The notes: generated by a model not told the origin, from the letters alone. A DNA stretch of 64,000 nt from Citrobacter werkmanii NBRC 105721 (GCA_000759755.1 BBMW01000002.1:248001-312000); one strand, 5' to 3'. Positions 1-10,487 are shown, counted from the stretch's first letter. Numbers and translations: made by a program.

Positions 1-435
1 CCCACCGTATTCACCGACGATATAGCTGTCATTAAACTCGGTCGCCAGACCATAGTTAGAGGTGACAGATGCCCCCCAACCAAACTGTTCGTTGATAGGC
101 ATCACGAAGTGAGCGTTGGGAACCCACGCCGTCGGGGCGATGTTATCTGCGTCGGTGCTACGTCCGGTGAATGGCGATTTACCGGAAATATTAACGTCTG
201 GATCGATATACACTGCACCCGCAGAAAAAGTGGGGCGATCAAACATCATAATCAGTGCCGGGTTACGACTGGCGTTACCTGCATCATCTGCAATAGCGCC
301 TTCACCCGAATATGCCCGGCCAAGGCCAGAGGAAGAAAATTCGTTTAACTGAAAGCCTGCAGACCAGGCCTGTGTGGAGATAATTGCCACTGCGACTGCG
401 AGAGCAGACTTTGTAAACAGGGTTTTCTGGCTCAT
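1..435 (-). CDS. fadL: Long-chain fatty acid outer-membrane transporter FadL, N-terminal part (gene cut by window edge)
   Basis: FadL is the outer-membrane beta-barrel that takes up long-chain fatty acids and serves as a phage receptor. Reading the minus strand from 435 gives 145 codons with no stop before the window edge. It starts [17 protein letters not shown], a Sec signal peptide cleaved near residue 25 ([11 protein letters not shown]), followed by the FadL N-terminus with [20 protein letters not shown] and an NPAL motif. An in-frame ATG lies 6 nt upstream (441), but the GAGG ribosome site is 8 nt from the 435 start and only 2 nt from the other. Two FadR-type operators and a CRP-type site lie upstream. 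The missing C-terminus is outside the window. Confidence 0.95.
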   Translation of the reverse strand, partial: MSQKTLFTKSALAVAVAIISTQAWSAGFQLNEFSSSGLGRAYSGEGAIADDAGNASRNPALIMMFDRPTFSAGAVYIDPDVNISGKSPFTGRSTDADNIAPTAWVPNAHFVMPINEQFGWGASVTSNYGLATEFNDSYIVGEYGG

Positions 436-520
436 GACCATAACCTCATAGATTTATTTTTATACAAACAATGTTACATACCGTAACAGGAGCGCGAAGT
501 GTAGGGTCTGAGGTACGACA

Positions 521-537
521 TAGAAATCAGACCAGTG
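521..537 (-). promoter_or_regulatory. FadR-like operator, fadL-proximal
   Basis: The minus strand reads CACTGGTCTGATTTCTA, which keeps the CTGGTC-N-GA core of the FadR operator. It lies 86 nt upstream of the fadL start, 7 nt from a second, better copy. FadR repression of fadL through tandem operators is known in E. coli. The assignment here is by motif only. Confidence 0.6.
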
Positions 538-544
538 CCGAGAG

Positions 545-561
545 TATAGGTCTGACCAGCT
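545..561 (-). promoter_or_regulatory. FadR-like operator, fadL-distal
   Basis: The minus strand reads AGCTGGTCAGACCTATA, matching the AGCTGGTCNGAC core of the FadR consensus. It would repress fadL until long-chain acyl-CoA releases FadR. Confidence 0.7.
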
Positions 562-682
562 GAAATGTTGCAAGTATGTTTATAAATATTTTCAATTCTG
601 ATCTCGGAAACGCGATCCAGCTGGCAAAATTGCGGGTATGCGCACTCACCTGTTTGGGTGATTTTTGTTTTAGATCATTTTT

Positions 683-704
683 AAGTGTGATTTCGGTCAC
701 TTAT
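683..704 (+). promoter_or_regulatory. CRP-like binding site
   Basis: TGTGA-N6-TCACT within a 22-nt near-palindrome (half-sites at 686-690 and 697-701) matches the CRP consensus at nine of ten core positions. It lies about 250 nt upstream of fadL and about 100 nt upstream of yfcZ and could serve either. cAMP-CRP control of fadL is established in E. coli. Confidence 0.6.
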
Positions 705-806
705 CGCATTTCATACAATTAACGACTGGAGAGGCGAAAGAGGGGAGCGTAAAATATCCCCATCGTTTATCTGGCACCTCAGGTGCGAATACAGAGGAAA
801 TCTACA

Positions 807-1091
807 ATGAGTAAATGCAGTGCTGATGAAACCCCGGTTTGCTGCTGTATGGATGTTGGCACCATCATGGACAACTCCGATTGCACCGCGTCATACAGCC
901 GTGTGTTCGCGAATCGCGCAGAGGCAGAAGAAACGCTGGCCGCTCTGACTGAAAAGGCGCGTGGCGTGGAATCTGAGCCTTGCCAAATCACCTCTACTTT
1001 TACTGAGGAGTCAGATGGTGTGCGTCTGGACATTGACTTTGTTTTTGCTTGTGAAGCAGAAACGCTGATTTTCCAGCTGGGCCTGCGTTAA
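807..1091 (+). CDS. yfcZ: YfcZ/YiiS family protein (DUF406)
   Basis: This small cytosolic protein of 94 residues belongs to the DUF406 (YfcZ/YiiS) family, whose function is unknown. It has a cysteine-rich start (C4, then a CCC cluster) and an acidic body ending in FQLGLR. A GAGGAAA ribosome site at 794-800 fixes the start at MSKCSADET. An in-frame ATG 24 nt upstream lacks a ribosome site. The gene lies between divergent fadL and the fadIJ operon and ends just before a strong terminator, so it is probably transcribed alone. Confidence 0.95.
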   Translation: MSKCSADETPVCCCMDVGTIMDNSDCTASYSRVFANRAEAEETLAALTEKARGVESEPCQITSTFTEESDGVRLDIDFVFACEAETLIFQLGLR

Positions 1092-1103
1092 TCCCTTCTA
1101 TTT

Positions 1104-1136
1104 ATGCCCTTGCTACCTGGTGGCAAGGGCATTTTC
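1104..1136 (+). terminator. Rho-independent terminator after yfcZ
   Basis: A 10-bp perfect stem (ATGCCCTTGC at 1104-1113 paired with GCAAGGGCAT at 1123-1132) is followed by a short T run. It starts 13 nt after the yfcZ stop. Confidence 0.85.
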
Positions 1137-1224
1137 GTAACAGTCAGTGATTATTCACTGTGTCTTAGCTCCCACTTTCTTTTCTCTCCGCTTGGCTAAA
1201 TGTAAAAAATTGGTTAAGACTGTG

Positions 1225-1241
1225 ATCAGGTCAGACCACTT
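1225..1241 (-). promoter_or_regulatory. FadR-like operator upstream of fadI
   Basis: The minus strand reads AAGTGGTCTGACCTGAT, close to the FadR consensus with the TGGTC-N-GAC core intact. It ends 27 nt before the fadI start, where a bound repressor would block the promoter. FadR repression of fadIJ is known in E. coli. Confidence 0.7.
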
Positions 1242-1267
1242 ATTTTTATTTTTTACAGGGGAGTGTT

Positions 1268-2578
1268 ATGAGTCAGGCTTTACCGCTGGTTACCCGCCAG
1301 GGCGATCGCATCGCCATTGTAAGCGGATTGCGTACGCCATTTGCCCGTCAGGCAACCGCATTTCATGGCATTCCCGCCGTAGATCTGGGGAAAATGGTTG
1401 TTGGCGAACTGCTGGCGCGTAGCGAAATACCCGCTGATGTGATCGAGCAACTGGTCTTTGGCCAGGTTGTACAAATGCCTGAAGCCCCCAATATTGCTCG
1501 TGAAATCGTGCTGGGAACCGGTATGAATGTGCACACGGATGCCTACAGCGTAAGCCGAGCCTGCGCCACCAGCTTCCAGGCAGTGGCGAATGTCGCGGAA
1601 AGCCTGATGGCGGGAACGATTCGCGCCGGAATTGCCGGCGGGGCGGACTCGTCGTCAGTCCTGCCGATTGGCGTCAGCAAAAAGCTGGCGCGTGTGCTGG
1701 TGGATGTCAATAAAGCCCGCACGACAGGGCAACGCCTGAAACTGTTTTCCCGGCTGCGTTTACGTGACCTGATGCCTGTGCCGCCAGCCGTCGCTGAATA
1801 TTCCACCGGCTTGCGCATGGGGGATACGGCCGAGCAGATGGCGAAAACCTATGGCATTACTCGCGAGCAGCAGGATGCCCTGGCGCATCGTTCGCACCAA
1901 CGTGCCGCTCAGGCATGGGCTGAAGGAAAGCTCGCCGATGAGGTGATGACCACCTACGCGCCACCGTTTAAAGATCCTCTTTCCGAAGATAACAACATTC
2001 GCGGCAACTCTACGCTGGCCGATTACGCCAAACTGCGTCCGGCATTTGACCGAAAGCACGGTACCGTGACTGCGGCGAACAGTACCCCGCTGACGGACGG
2101 CGCAGCCGCCGTGATATTGATGACAGAGTCGCGTGCGAAAGAGCTGGGGCTGGTGCCGCTGGGGTATTTACGCAGCTATGCTTTCACCGCAATTGATGTC
2201 TGGCAGGACATGCTGCTGGGGCCGGCGTGGTCAACGCCGCTTGCGCTGGAGCGAGCTGGACTGACGATGGCGGATTTAACCTTGATCGATATGCATGAAG
2301 CCTTTGCCGCACAAACGCTGGCGAATCTTCAGTTGCTGGGCAGCGAACGTTTTGCCCGCGAAGTGTTGGGGAGGGCACATGCCACTGGCGAGGTTGATGA
2401 CAGTAAATTTAACGTGCTGGGCGGATCGATTGCCTATGGACACCCCTTCGCCGCTACTGGTGCGCGAATGATTACGCAAACCCTCAATGAATTACGCCGC
2501 CGTGGCGGCGGTTTTGGCTTAGTGACCGCCTGTGCGGCAGGTGGTCTGGGTGCGGCAATGGTTCTGGAGGCGGAATAA
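1268..2578 (+). CDS. fadI: 3-ketoacyl-CoA thiolase FadI
   Basis: This thiolase cleaves 3-ketoacyl-CoA with CoA to acetyl-CoA and a shortened acyl-CoA. It is the beta subunit of the FadIJ complex used in anaerobic beta-oxidation. Its 436 residues equal the usual FadI length. The acylated cysteine is C99 in SRACATS, the His base is in AYGHP near residue 392, and the second active-site cysteine is in TACAAGGLG near residue 422. The start follows an AGGGGAG ribosome site. Its stop overlaps the fadJ start (TAATG), so the two subunits are translationally coupled. A FadR-like operator lies just upstream. Confidence 0.98.
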   Translation: MSQALPLVTRQGDRIAIVSGLRTPFARQATAFHGIPAVDLGKMVVGELLARSEIPADVIEQLVFGQVVQMPEAPNIAREIVLGTGMNVHTDAYSVSRACATSFQAVANVAESLMAGTIRAGIAGGADSSSVLPIGVSKKLARVLVDVNKARTTGQRLKLFSRLRLRDLMPVPPAVAEYSTGLRMGDTAEQMAKTYGITREQQDALAHRSHQRAAQAWAEGKLADEVMTTYAPPFKDPLSEDNNIRGNSTLADYAKLRPAFDRKHGTVTAANSTPLTDGAAAVILMTESRAKELGLVPLGYLRSYAFTAIDVWQDMLLGPAWSTPLALERAGLTMADLTLIDMHEAFAAQTLANLQLLGSERFAREVLGRAHATGEVDDSKFNVLGGSIAYGHPFAATGARMITQTLNELRRRGGGFGLVTACAAGGLGAAMVLEAE

Positions 2579-4725
2579 TGGAAATGACATCGGCTTTTAC
2601 GCTTAATGTGCGTTTGGATAACGTCGCTGTTGTCACCATTGATGTGCCCGGAGAGAAAATGAATACCCTGAAAGCGGAGTTTGCTTCTCAGGTTCGGGCC
2701 ATCCTGAAACAAATTCGCGACAACAAAGCGCTGCGCGGTGTGGTGTTCATTTCAGCGAAACCCGATAACTTCATCGCCGGAGCTGATATCAACATGATTG
2801 GTAGCTGTCGCAGCGCGCAGGAAGCCGAAACGCTGGCCCGCCAGGGCCAGCAGATTATGGCAGAAATTCACGCGTTACCGATCCCGGTTATCGCCGCTAT
2901 TCACGGCGCTTGTCTGGGCGGTGGCCTGGAGATGGCGTTGGCCTGCCATAACCGTATTTGTACGGATGATGCTAAAACCGTACTGGGTTTGCCGGAAGTC
3001 CAGCTTGGCCTGTTGCCCGGCTCCGGCGGCACGCAACGCTTACCACGCCTTATTGGCGTCAGTACTGCGCTGGATATGATCCTCACAGGGAAACAATTGC
3101 GCGCAAAACAGGCACTTAAAGTGGGTCTGGTGGATGAGGTCGTGCCGCAGTCTATTTTACTGGAAGCTGCCGTTGAACTGGCTAAAAAAGACAGTTCTTC
3201 ACACCGGGGCCTGCCCGTACGTGAGCGGGTGTTAGCGGGACCGCTGGGACGAGCACTGCTATTCCGTATGGCCAGTAAAAAGACGGCGCAAAAAACGCAG
3301 GGAAATTATCCCGCGACGGAACGTATTCTTGAGGTCATTGAAACCGGCCTTGCGCAAGGAAGCAGTAGCGGTTATGACGCAGAAGCCCGCGCATTTGGGG
3401 AGCTGGCGATGACCCCCCAGTCTCAGGCGCTGCGGCACATCTTTTTTGCCAATACAGACGTGAAAAAGGATCCTGGTAGTGATGCAAAGGCGGGGCCGCT
3501 AAGCAGCGTCGGTATTCTGGGTGGCGGTCTGATGGGCGGTGGTATCGCCTATGTGACGGCCTGTAAAGGTGTCTTGCCAGTCCGTATCAAAGATATTAAT
3601 GCTAAGGGAATCAACCACGCGCTGAAGTACAGTTGGGATCAGCTTGAAACGAAGGTTCGTCGCCGTCATATCAAAGCCAGCGAGCGCGATAAACAGCTGG
3701 CGTTAATCTCGGGATCTACCGATTATCGTGGTTTTGCGCATCGCGATCTGGTTATTGAAGCCGTGTTCGAAGATCTGGCGTTAAAACAACAGATGGTGGC
3801 AGAAGTTGAACAAAATTGCGCACCTCACACTATTTTTGCTTCCAACACCTCATCTTTACCGATTAGTGATATTGCGGCTAAGGCTGCCAGACCTGAACAA
3901 GTGATTGGTTTGCACTTTTTTAGCCCGGTTGAAAAAATGCCGCTGGTTGAGGTCATTCCGCATGCTACGACCTCTGAGCAAACTATTGCAACAACCGTCA
4001 AGTTGGCGAAAAAACAGGGTAAAACACCGATAGTCGTCAGAGATAAGGCCGGGTTTTACGTTAACCGCATTTTAGCGCCTTACATCAATGAAGCTATACG
4101 CCTGTTAACCGAAGGCGAGCGGGTTGAAGCCATTGACGCCGCGCTGGTTAAGTTTGGTTTTCCGGTTGGGCCAATCCAACTTTTGGATGAGGTCGGAATT
4201 GATACGGGCACTAAAATTATACCTGTGCTTGAGGCCGCGTATGGAGAACGTTTTAGCGCGCCTGCAAATGTTGTTGCTTCAATTTTGAATGACGATCGCA
4301 AAGGTAGAAAAAATGGTCGTGGTTTCTATCTTTATGGGGCGAAAGGGCGTAAAAGCAAAAAACAGGTCGACCCTGCAATTTATACGCTTATTGGCGCTCA
4401 GGGCCAGGCCCGACTCCCCGCCACGCAAATTGCTGAGCGGTGCGTCATGTTAATGCTCAATGAAGCAGCACGCTGCTTCGACGAGAAAGTCGTCCGCAGC
4501 GCGCGTGATGGCGACATCGGTGCTGTATTTGGTATTGGTTTTCCGCCATTCCTCGGCGGCCCGTTCCGGTATATGGATTCGCTCGGCGCGGGTGAAGTAG
4601 TTGCGGCTCTGCAACGGCTATCAACACAATATGGCTCGCGGTTTACACCGTGTGAGCAATTATTGCTGATGGCGGAACGTGGTGAAAGATTCTGGAATAG
4701 TAGGGAAACTGACCTGAATTCATGA
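2578..4725 (+). CDS. fadJ: Fatty acid oxidation complex alpha subunit FadJ
   Basis: FadJ combines enoyl-CoA hydratase and L-3-hydroxyacyl-CoA dehydrogenase activities and works with FadI. The N-terminal crotonase fold has oxyanion-hole and acid residues around E118 (GACLGGGLE) and E140 ([18 protein letters not shown]). The NAD-binding [11 protein letters not shown] lies at about 312-322. The dehydrogenase catalytic His is H446 in GLHFFSP, followed by two C-terminal 3HCDH domains. The length of 715 residues is within one of E. coli FadJ. The 1-nt overlap with fadI indicates an operon. No clear terminator follows before sixA. Confidence 0.98.
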   Translation: MEMTSAFTLNVRLDNVAVVTIDVPGEKMNTLKAEFASQVRAILKQIRDNKALRGVVFISAKPDNFIAGADINMIGSCRSAQEAETLARQGQQIMAEIHALPIPVIAAIHGACLGGGLEMALACHNRICTDDAKTVLGLPEVQLGLLPGSGGTQRLPRLIGVSTALDMILTGKQLRAKQALKVGLVDEVVPQSILLEAAVELAKKDSSSHRGLPVRERVLAGPLGRALLFRMASKKTAQKTQGNYPATERILEVIETGLAQGSSSGYDAEARAFGELAMTPQSQALRHIFFANTDVKKDPGSDAKAGPLSSVGILGGGLMGGGIAYVTACKGVLPVRIKDINAKGINHALKYSWDQLETKVRRRHIKASERDKQLALISGSTDYRGFAHRDLVIEAVFEDLALKQQMVAEVEQNCAPHTIFASNTSSLPISDIAAKAARPEQVIGLHFFSPVEKMPLVEVIPHATTSEQTIATTVKLAKKQGKTPIVVRDKAGFYVNRILAPYINEAIRLLTEGERVEAIDAALVKFGFPVGPIQLLDEVGIDTGTKIIPVLEAAYGERFSAPANVVASILNDDRKGRKNGRGFYLYGAKGRKSKKQVDPAIYTLIGAQGQARLPATQIAERCVMLMLNEAARCFDEKVVRSARDGDIGAVFGIGFPPFLGGPFRYMDSLGAGEVVAALQRLSTQYGSRFTPCEQLLLMAERGERFWNSRETDLNS

Positions 4726-4934
4726 GGTCAAAGGTAGGATGAATCCGCACTGAATGTATGGCCCATGCTCAAAATGTAAACAGAGATTGACTATACTTAC
4801 GCCGTTGAGGTAAAAAACAGCGTTTCATTCGGTGAATGGATAAGGCACAATGCCGGCCACCATATCGTTACCACGGTCAATAGGGGCTGTGACTAACTGG
4901 TGTTGGTGATTCTGGTTAACAAAAGCGGTGCAAT

Positions 4935-5420
4935 ATGCAAGTTTTTATCATGCGTCACGGCGACGCGGCCCTCGATGCCGCCAGTGATTCGGTTCGTCCT
5001 TTAACCTCTTGTGGTTGTGACGAATCTCGCCTGATGGCGAACTGGCTGAAAGGTCAAAAAGTGGATATCGAACGCGTTCTGGTGAGCCCGTTCCTGCGAG
5101 CCGAACAAACGCTGGATGTGGTGGGGGAATGCATGAACCTGCCAACCGGCGTGGATGTTTTGCCGGAGCTGACTCCCTGCGGCGATGTCGGTCTGGTCAG
5201 CGCCTATTTACAGGCTCTGGCCAATGAAGGTATCGCCACGGCGCTGGTGATCTCTCACTTGCCTTTAGTGGGGTATCTGGTGTCTGAGCTTTGCCCAGGC
5301 GAAACTCCGCCGATGTTTACCACGTCTGCGATTGCCAGCGTAACGCTTGATGAAAGCGGAAAAGGGGTTTTCAACTGGCAGATGAGCCCGTGTAACCTCA
5401 AAATGGCGAAAGCGATATAA
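4935..5420 (+). CDS. sixA: Phosphohistidine phosphatase SixA
   Basis: SixA removes phosphate from histidine residues of phosphotransfer proteins. In E. coli its best-supported targets are ArcB and the nitrogen phosphotransferase protein NPr. The 161-residue product has the histidine-phosphatase RHG signature at residues 7-9 (nucleophile H8) and the second catalytic His in ISHLPLVGYL. A 209-nt gap separates it from fadJ, so it probably has its own promoter. A REP-like element and a terminator shared with convergent smrB follow. Confidence 0.97.
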   Translation: MQVFIMRHGDAALDAASDSVRPLTSCGCDESRLMANWLKGQKVDIERVLVSPFLRAEQTLDVVGECMNLPTGVDVLPELTPCGDVGLVSAYLQALANEGIATALVISHLPLVGYLVSELCPGETPPMFTTSAIASVTLDESGKGVFNWQMSPCNLKMAKAI

Positions 5421-5451
5421 GTAGGCCGGATAAGGCACAACCACCATCCGG
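5421..5451. repeat. REP element after sixA
   Basis: A typical enterobacterial REP unit (GTAGGCCGGATAAGGC, with the partner arm CCATCCGG) begins directly at the sixA stop. The arms pair imperfectly. It lies between convergent genes, where REPs stabilise upstream mRNA ends. Confidence 0.7.
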
Positions 5452-5457
5452 AAAATA

Positions 5458-5488
5458 AAAGAGCCGCAAACGCGGCTCTTTCTGTTTT
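5458..5488. terminator. Bidirectional terminator between sixA and smrB
   Basis: AAAGAGCCGC at 5458-5467 pairs perfectly with GCGGCTCTTT at 5472-5481, followed by a T-rich tail on the plus strand. An A run precedes the stem, so it can also end smrB transcripts coming from the other side. Confidence 0.85.
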
Positions 5489-5494
5489 TCTGCA

Positions 5495-6046
5495 TCAGGG
5501 AAGTTCTGGCGGCAGCCACTCTTCCACTTCAATCAGCACCAGCAGCGCGGCGTCGCCCCCATACTCTTTCGGCGCCTGATGAAAGGCCATCACGTGCGGA
5601 TGCTGTGCCAGCCAGAGAGGCGTTTGCTGTTTAAGAATATGCTTTCCGTGGCCATGCATAACGCAGGCGCAAAATACGTGCTCACGACGACAGGCGGCGA
5701 TTAGCGCGCCTAATTCCTGTTTGGCCTGTTGCTGGGTCAGTCCGTGCAAATCGAGAAATAGCTCCGGGGAGTAGTCGCCACGACGCATTTTCTTCAGTTC
5801 GAAATGGCTGACGTCAGCACGCAGATATCTCACCGGGCCGTCCGTGTTCAGCAACGGCTGAAATTCGTCAGAAAAATAGTGGCTGGCATCAGCCTGTTCC
5901 TGCAACAGCCTTTTAACCGGGACCTCGGTGATTTTTTTACGTAGCGGTCGGTGAACAATAGTGTCTTGCTTAATTTTACGCGTGCCGGTCATCAGCTGGC
6001 GAAACAGCGTCTGATCCTCCTCGCTGAGCGATGTTTTCTTTTTCAT
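5495..6046 (-). CDS. smrB: Ribosome-rescue endonuclease SmrB
   Basis: SmrB (YfcN) is an SMR-domain endonuclease that cuts mRNA between collided ribosomes and feeds stalled complexes to tmRNA rescue. The 183-residue product matches the family length. The basic N-terminal region ([10 protein letters not shown]) contacts the ribosome. The C-terminal SMR domain carries DLHGLT at 99-104 and HGHGKHILK at 131-139, the two signature motifs. It is divergent from prmB, a translation-related methyltransferase gene, across a 166-nt gap. Confidence 0.96.
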   Translation of the reverse strand: MKKKTSLSEEDQTLFRQLMTGTRKIKQDTIVHRPLRKKITEVPVKRLLQEQADASHYFSDEFQPLLNTDGPVRYLRADVSHFELKKMRRGDYSPELFLDLHGLTQQQAKQELGALIAACRREHVFCACVMHGHGKHILKQQTPLWLAQHPHVMAFHQAPKEYGGDAALLVLIEVEEWLPPELP

Positions 6047-6212
6047 TCGAGAGTCTCATCTTTTATTTTCCGTTAGTTTAACCCGACTCGACGGGCATCC
6101 GATCGCTTAAAACGCAATTTTCGCGTTCAGGCTCGGTGTGAATGCTGATTTATCGCCGTCTTCGTGGCAAACTAGCCGCCGAAATTAATACGAGCATGCC
6201 CTGGAGGAATAC

Positions 6213-7145
6213 GTGGATAAAATTTTCGTCGATGAAGCAGTGAGTGAACTGCATACCATTCAGGACATGTTGCGTTGGGCGGTCAGCCGTTTTAGCGCGG
6301 CGAACATCTGGTATGGCCATGGCACGGATAACCCATGGGACGAGGCCGTACAGCTGGTGCTGCCGTCGCTCTATTTACCGCTGGATATACCTGAAGATAT
6401 GCGCACTGCGCGTCTGACCTCCAGCGAGCGCCATCGTATTGTTGAACGCGTGATTCGCCGCGTCAACGAGCGTATCCCGGTTGCTTATCTGACCAATAAA
6501 GCCTGGTTCTGCGGGCATGAGTTTTATGTTGATGAACGCGTGCTGGTTCCACGCTCACCGATTGGCGAACTGATCAATAATCGTTTTGCGGGCCTCATCA
6601 ATGAGCAGCCGCAGCATATCCTTGATATGTGTACCGGCAGCGGCTGCATCGCTATTGCCTGCGCGTATGCTTTCCCGGAAGCCGAAGTGGATGCGGTGGA
6701 TATTTCCACTGACGCGCTGGCGGTGACCGAACACAATATTGAGGAACATGGTCTGATCCATCACGTGACGCCGATCCGCTCCGATCTGTTCCGCGATCTG
6801 CTGAAAGTGCAGTATGACCTGATTGTGACCAACCCGCCGTATGTCGATGCGGAAGATATGTCCGATCTGCCAAACGAATATCGTCATGAACCTGAGCTGG
6901 GTCTGGCGTCAGGTAGCGATGGGCTGAAACTGACTCGCCGCATTCTGGGGAACGCTCCAGATTACCTGGCAGATAACGGTATTCTGATTTGTGAAGTCGG
7001 AAACAGCATGGTACATCTGATAGAGCAATACCCGGATGTACCGTTCACCTGGCTGGAGTTTGACAACGGCGGTGACGGTGTATTCATGCTGACCAAAGAA
7101 CAGTTAGTTGCTGCTCGCGAGCATTTCAGCATTTATAAAGACTAA
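6213..7145 (+). CDS. prmB: 50S ribosomal protein L3 N5-glutamine methyltransferase PrmB
   Basis: PrmB methylates a glutamine of ribosomal protein L3 using S-adenosylmethionine. The 310-residue protein has the SAM-binding motif [12 protein letters not shown] at 138-149 and the NPPY motif at 207-210 that positions the target amide. Translation starts at GTG (6213) behind a strong CTGGAGGAA site. It is the first gene of a tight series with aroC, mepA, yfcA and epmC, a gene order conserved in enterobacteria. Confidence 0.97.
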   Translation: MDKIFVDEAVSELHTIQDMLRWAVSRFSAANIWYGHGTDNPWDEAVQLVLPSLYLPLDIPEDMRTARLTSSERHRIVERVIRRVNERIPVAYLTNKAWFCGHEFYVDERVLVPRSPIGELINNRFAGLINEQPQHILDMCTGSGCIAIACAYAFPEAEVDAVDISTDALAVTEHNIEEHGLIHHVTPIRSDLFRDLLKVQYDLIVTNPPYVDAEDMSDLPNEYRHEPELGLASGSDGLKLTRRILGNAPDYLADNGILICEVGNSMVHLIEQYPDVPFTWLEFDNGGDGVFMLTKEQLVAAREHFSIYKD

Positions 7146-7184
7146 ATACACGCGCACAAACACAACACTCATAACGGAGCCGTG

Positions 7185-8270
7185 ATGGCAGGAAACACAA
7201 TTGGGCAACTCTTTCGCGTAACCACATTCGGCGAATCACACGGGCTGGCGCTCGGTTGTATTGTCGATGGTGTTCCGCCGGGCATTTCTCTGACAGAAGC
7301 TGACCTGCAGCACGATCTCGACAGACGTCGCCCGGGGACGTCGCGTTACACTACGCAGCGCCGTGAACCGGATCAGGTGAAAATCCTCTCTGGTGTGTTC
7401 GAAGGCGTGACCACCGGTACCAGCATTGGTCTGCTGATCGAAAATACCGATCAGCGTTCACAGGATTACAGCGCGATTAAGGATGTTTTTCGTCCTGGTC
7501 ACGCCGACTATACCTATGAGCAAAAATACGGTCTGCGCGACTATCGTGGAGGTGGACGCTCATCCGCACGTGAAACAGCGATGCGCGTGGCGGCCGGGGC
7601 GATTGCCAAAAAATATCTGGCGGAAAAATTCGGCGTTGAAATTCGCGGCTGTCTGACGCAGATGGGCGATATCCCGCTGGAGATTAAAGACTGGTCTCAG
7701 GTGGAGCTTAACCCGTTCTTTTGCCCGGATCCGGATAAAATCGAGGCGCTCGATGAACTGATGCGCGGCCTGAAAAAAGAGGGCGACTCCATCGGAGCGA
7801 AGGTCACCGTAGTGGCAAGCGGCGTACCTGCGGGTCTCGGTGAACCTGTATTTGACCGCTTGGATGCCGACATTGCCCATGCGCTGATGAGCATTAACGC
7901 CGTTAAGGGCGTAGAGATTGGTGATGGGTTTGACGTTGTCGCGCTGCGCGGCAGCCAAAACCGTGATGAAATCACCAAAGACGGTTTCCAGAGTAACCAT
8001 GCGGGCGGCATTCTGGGCGGGATCAGCAGCGGGCAGCAAATTGTTGCACATATGGCGCTGAAACCGACGTCCAGTATTACCGTTCCAGGTCGTACCATTA
8101 ACCGCTTCGGTGAAGAAGTCGACATGATCACTAAAGGTCGTCACGATCCATGCGTTGGGATCCGCGCTGTGCCGATCGCCGAAGCGATGCTGGCGATCGT
8201 ATTGATGGATCACCTGCTGCGTCAGCGGGCGCAAAACGCGGACGTGAAGACCGATATTCCACGCTGGTAA
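7185..8270 (+). CDS. aroC: Chorismate synthase AroC
   Basis: AroC converts 5-enolpyruvylshikimate-3-phosphate to chorismate, the last shared step of aromatic biosynthesis, and needs reduced FMN. The 361 residues match the E. coli length. GESHG at 16-20 is the first signature. The second is around [16 protein letters not shown], and the third around [12 protein letters not shown] near the C-terminus. The ATG at 7185 is preferred over the adjacent in-frame GTG at 7182 because GGAG at 7175-7178 is correctly spaced. mepA begins 3 nt after its stop. Confidence 0.98.
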   Translation: MAGNTIGQLFRVTTFGESHGLALGCIVDGVPPGISLTEADLQHDLDRRRPGTSRYTTQRREPDQVKILSGVFEGVTTGTSIGLLIENTDQRSQDYSAIKDVFRPGHADYTYEQKYGLRDYRGGGRSSARETAMRVAAGAIAKKYLAEKFGVEIRGCLTQMGDIPLEIKDWSQVELNPFFCPDPDKIEALDELMRGLKKEGDSIGAKVTVVASGVPAGLGEPVFDRLDADIAHALMSINAVKGVEIGDGFDVVALRGSQNRDEITKDGFQSNHAGGILGGISSGQQIVAHMALKPTSSITVPGRTINRFGEEVDMITKGRHDPCVGIRAVPIAEAMLAIVLMDHLLRQRAQNADVKTDIPRW

Positions 8271-8273
8271 GAG

Positions 8274-9098
8274 ATGAACAAAATGGCACTTGCGGCGCTG
8301 GCTCTGTTTGCCAGTACCGCCTGTCTGGCGGCGACGCCCTGGCAGAAAATTACCCATCCGGTGGCAGGCAGCGCGCAGTCTATCGGCGCGTTCTCCAATG
8401 GCTGCATTGTTGGTGCAGATACGCTGCCTGTACAGTCAGAACACTATCAGGTGATGCGCACCGATCAGCGTCGTTACTTTGGTCATCCGGACCTGGTGAT
8501 GTTTATCCAGCGTCTGAGTAATCAGGCGAATAATCTGGGGCTGGGCACGGTGTTAATCGGCGATATGGGCATGCCGGCCGGTGGGCGGTTCAATGGCGGT
8601 CACGCCAGCCACCAGACGGGACTGGATGTCGATATTTTCCTGCAACTGCCAAAAACGCGCTGGACCCAGTCACAATTGCTGCGTCCTCAGGCGTTAGATT
8701 TGGTCTCACGGGATGGCAAACATGTCGTGCCGTCGCTGTGGAAGCCGGAGATTTTCAGCCTGATTAGGCTGGCGGCAAAAGATAATGAAGTCACGCGTAT
8801 TTTTGTGAATCCGGCGATTAAGCAGCAACTGTGTCTGGATGCAGGGACCGACAGGGACTGGTTGCGTAAAGTGCGACCGTGGTTCCAGCATCGTGCGCAT
8901 ATGCACGTACGATTACGTTGTCCTGCTGACAGCCTGGAGTGCGAAGATCAACCTTTGCCCCCACCGGGTGACGGCTGTGGCGCAGAGCTGCAAAGCTGGT
9001 TCGAACCTCCTAAACCTGGAACCACCAAGCCTGAGAAGAAGACACCGCCGCCGTTGCCGCCTTCCTGCCAGGCGCTACTGGATGAGCATGTACTCTAA
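8274..9098 (+). CDS. mepA: Penicillin-insensitive murein endopeptidase MepA
   Basis: MepA is a periplasmic zinc enzyme that cuts D-Ala-meso-DAP and DAP-DAP cross-links in peptidoglycan. The 274-residue product has a signal peptide of about 19 residues ending ACLA. Metal ligands are visible as H113 and D120 in [15 protein letters not shown] and H211 in [10 protein letters not shown] proline- and lysine-rich stretch (residues about 232-262) precedes the C-terminus. The start at 8274 is kept over an in-frame ATG at 8283 because only the longer form has the positively charged signal-peptide N-region. The stop overlaps the yfcA start (TAATG). Confidence 0.97.
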   Translation: MNKMALAALALFASTACLAATPWQKITHPVAGSAQSIGAFSNGCIVGADTLPVQSEHYQVMRTDQRRYFGHPDLVMFIQRLSNQANNLGLGTVLIGDMGMPAGGRFNGGHASHQTGLDVDIFLQLPKTRWTQSQLLRPQALDLVSRDGKHVVPSLWKPEIFSLIRLAAKDNEVTRIFVNPAIKQQLCLDAGTDRDWLRKVRPWFQHRAHMHVRLRCPADSLECEDQPLPPPGDGCGAELQSWFEPPKPGTTKPEKKTPPPLPPSCQALLDEHVL

Positions 9099-9907
9099 TG
9101 GATCATTTTGTCTCTCTGTTTATGGTGTCGCCACTGCTGTTGGGTGTGCTTTTTTTTGTGGCAATGCTGGCAGGTTTTATTGACTCTCTGGCCGGGGGCG
9201 GCGGTTTACTCACCATCCCGGCATTGATGGCGGCCGGAATGCCGCCCGCGCAAGCACTGGCCACCAATAAGCTGCAGGCCTGCGGGGGATCTATCTCTTC
9301 CTCGATCTATTTTATTCGCCGGGGCGTGGTTAATCTGGCGGATCAGAAGCTCAACATCTTCATGACCTTTGTCGGTTCAATGAGCGGCGCATTGTTGGTC
9401 CAGCATGTGCAGTCCGACATATTACGCCAGATCCTGCCGGTGCTGGTTATCTGTATTGGCCTCTACTTTCTGTTGATGCCCAGAGTGGGCGAAGAAGACC
9501 GGCAGCGTCGACTGCACGGTTTGCCTTTCGCGCTGGTGGCCGGAGGCTGCGTTGGTTTTTACGATGGCTTTTTTGGTCCGGCAGCGGGATCGTTCTACGC
9601 GCTGGCTTTTGTCATGCTGTGCGGATATAACCTGGCGAAATCGACGGCCCACGCCAAAGTATTAAATGCCACCTCGAATATCGGTGGGTTGTTGCTGTTT
9701 GCCCTCGGCGGCAAAGTGATTTGGGCGACCGGGTTTGTGATGCTCATTGGCCAGTTTATTGGCGCACGGATGGGATCGCGACTGGTGCTCAGCAAAGGAC
9801 AAAAACTCATTCGGCCTATGATCGTTATTGTCTCCGCCGTAATGAGCGCCAAGCTACTTTACGATAATCATGGACAGGAGATTCTCCACTGGCTGGGGAT
9901 GAACTAA
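9098..9907 (+). CDS. yfcA: TauE/SafE family inner-membrane protein YfcA
   Basis: This is a 269-residue polytopic inner-membrane protein of the TauE/SafE (DUF81) family, members of which are linked to export or uptake of sulfonates and organic anions. The substrate of YfcA itself is not established. Hydrophobic segments cover most of the length. The family repeat shows as GFIDSLAGGGGLLTIPAL near residue 30 and GFYDGFFGPAAGSF near 150. Single-base overlaps with mepA upstream and epmC downstream indicate one operon. Confidence 0.95.
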   Translation: MDHFVSLFMVSPLLLGVLFFVAMLAGFIDSLAGGGGLLTIPALMAAGMPPAQALATNKLQACGGSISSSIYFIRRGVVNLADQKLNIFMTFVGSMSGALLVQHVQSDILRQILPVLVICIGLYFLLMPRVGEEDRQRRLHGLPFALVAGGCVGFYDGFFGPAAGSFYALAFVMLCGYNLAKSTAHAKVLNATSNIGGLLLFALGGKVIWATGFVMLIGQFIGARMGSRLVLSKGQKLIRPMIVIVSAVMSAKLLYDNHGQEILHWLGMN

Positions 9908-10455
9908 TGAATAACACCCATCACTACGAACAGTTAATTGAGATTTTTAACGGCTGCTTTGCCGATGAATTTAATACCCGTCTGATTAAAGGCGATGACG
10001 AACCGATCTATCTTCCTGCTGATGCGGAAGTACCGTATCACCGTATCGTTTTTGCGCATGGTTATTACGCCAGCGCCTTACATGAAATTTCGCACTGGTG
10101 TATTGCGGGTAAAGCGCGTCGTGAGCTGATTGACTTTGGTTACTGGTACTGCCCGGACGGACGCGACGCGAACACGCAATGCCAGTTTGAAGATGTGGAA
10201 GTGAAGCCGCAGGCGTTTGACTGGCTGTTCTGCATGGCGGCGGGCTATCCGTTTAACGTCAGTTGCGACAATCTGAACGGAGACTTTGAACCGGATCGCG
10301 TGGTATTCCAGCGTCGTGTGCATGCCCAGGTGATGGAGTATCTGGAAAAGGGGATCCCGGAGCGTCCAGCGCGCTTTATTAACGCGTTACAGAATTATTA
10401 TCACACGCCTGAACTTAAGGCGGAACAATTCCCGTGGCCCGAAGCGCTCAACTGA
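9907..10455 (+). CDS. epmC: Elongation factor P hydroxylase EpmC
   Basis: EpmC (YfcM) hydroxylates the modified lysine of elongation factor P after EpmA and EpmB have added beta-lysine. The 182-residue product contains the conserved LHEISHW motif (residues about 59-65) that supplies iron ligands, and a later FCMAAGYPFNVSCDNL segment. It overlaps yfcA by 1 nt, and yfcL follows after 32 nt. Placement beside prmB and mnmC puts three translation-modification enzymes close together. Confidence 0.95.
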   Translation: MNNTHHYEQLIEIFNGCFADEFNTRLIKGDDEPIYLPADAEVPYHRIVFAHGYYASALHEISHWCIAGKARRELIDFGYWYCPDGRDANTQCQFEDVEVKPQAFDWLFCMAAGYPFNVSCDNLNGDFEPDRVVFQRRVHAQVMEYLEKGIPERPARFINALQNYYHTPELKAEQFPWPEALN

Positions 10456-10487
10456 AGCCGCCGCCACGTTTACAATGAGGAAAGAAG

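Larger units (their letters stand above)
436..806. promoter_or_regulatory. Divergent regulatory region between fadL and yfcZ
   Basis: This 371-nt gap holds the divergent promoters of fadL (minus) and yfcZ (plus). I can see two FadR-like 17-mers and one strong CRP-like site, listed separately. I see no ORF or RNA gene in it. Confidence 0.7.

Noticed and set aside
109-352. Two small plus-strand ORFs at the window start
   Set aside because: They lie antisense to the fadL coding region and have no ribosome site.
4800-4870. REP-like bases between fadJ and sixA
   Set aside because: GGATAAGGCAC and ATGCCGGCCACC resemble REP arms, but they do not form a convincing hairpin in the usual order, so no repeat is called.
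7560-8357. 265-codon open frame opposite aroC
   Set aside because: Antisense shadow spanning aroC and the mepA signal sequence.
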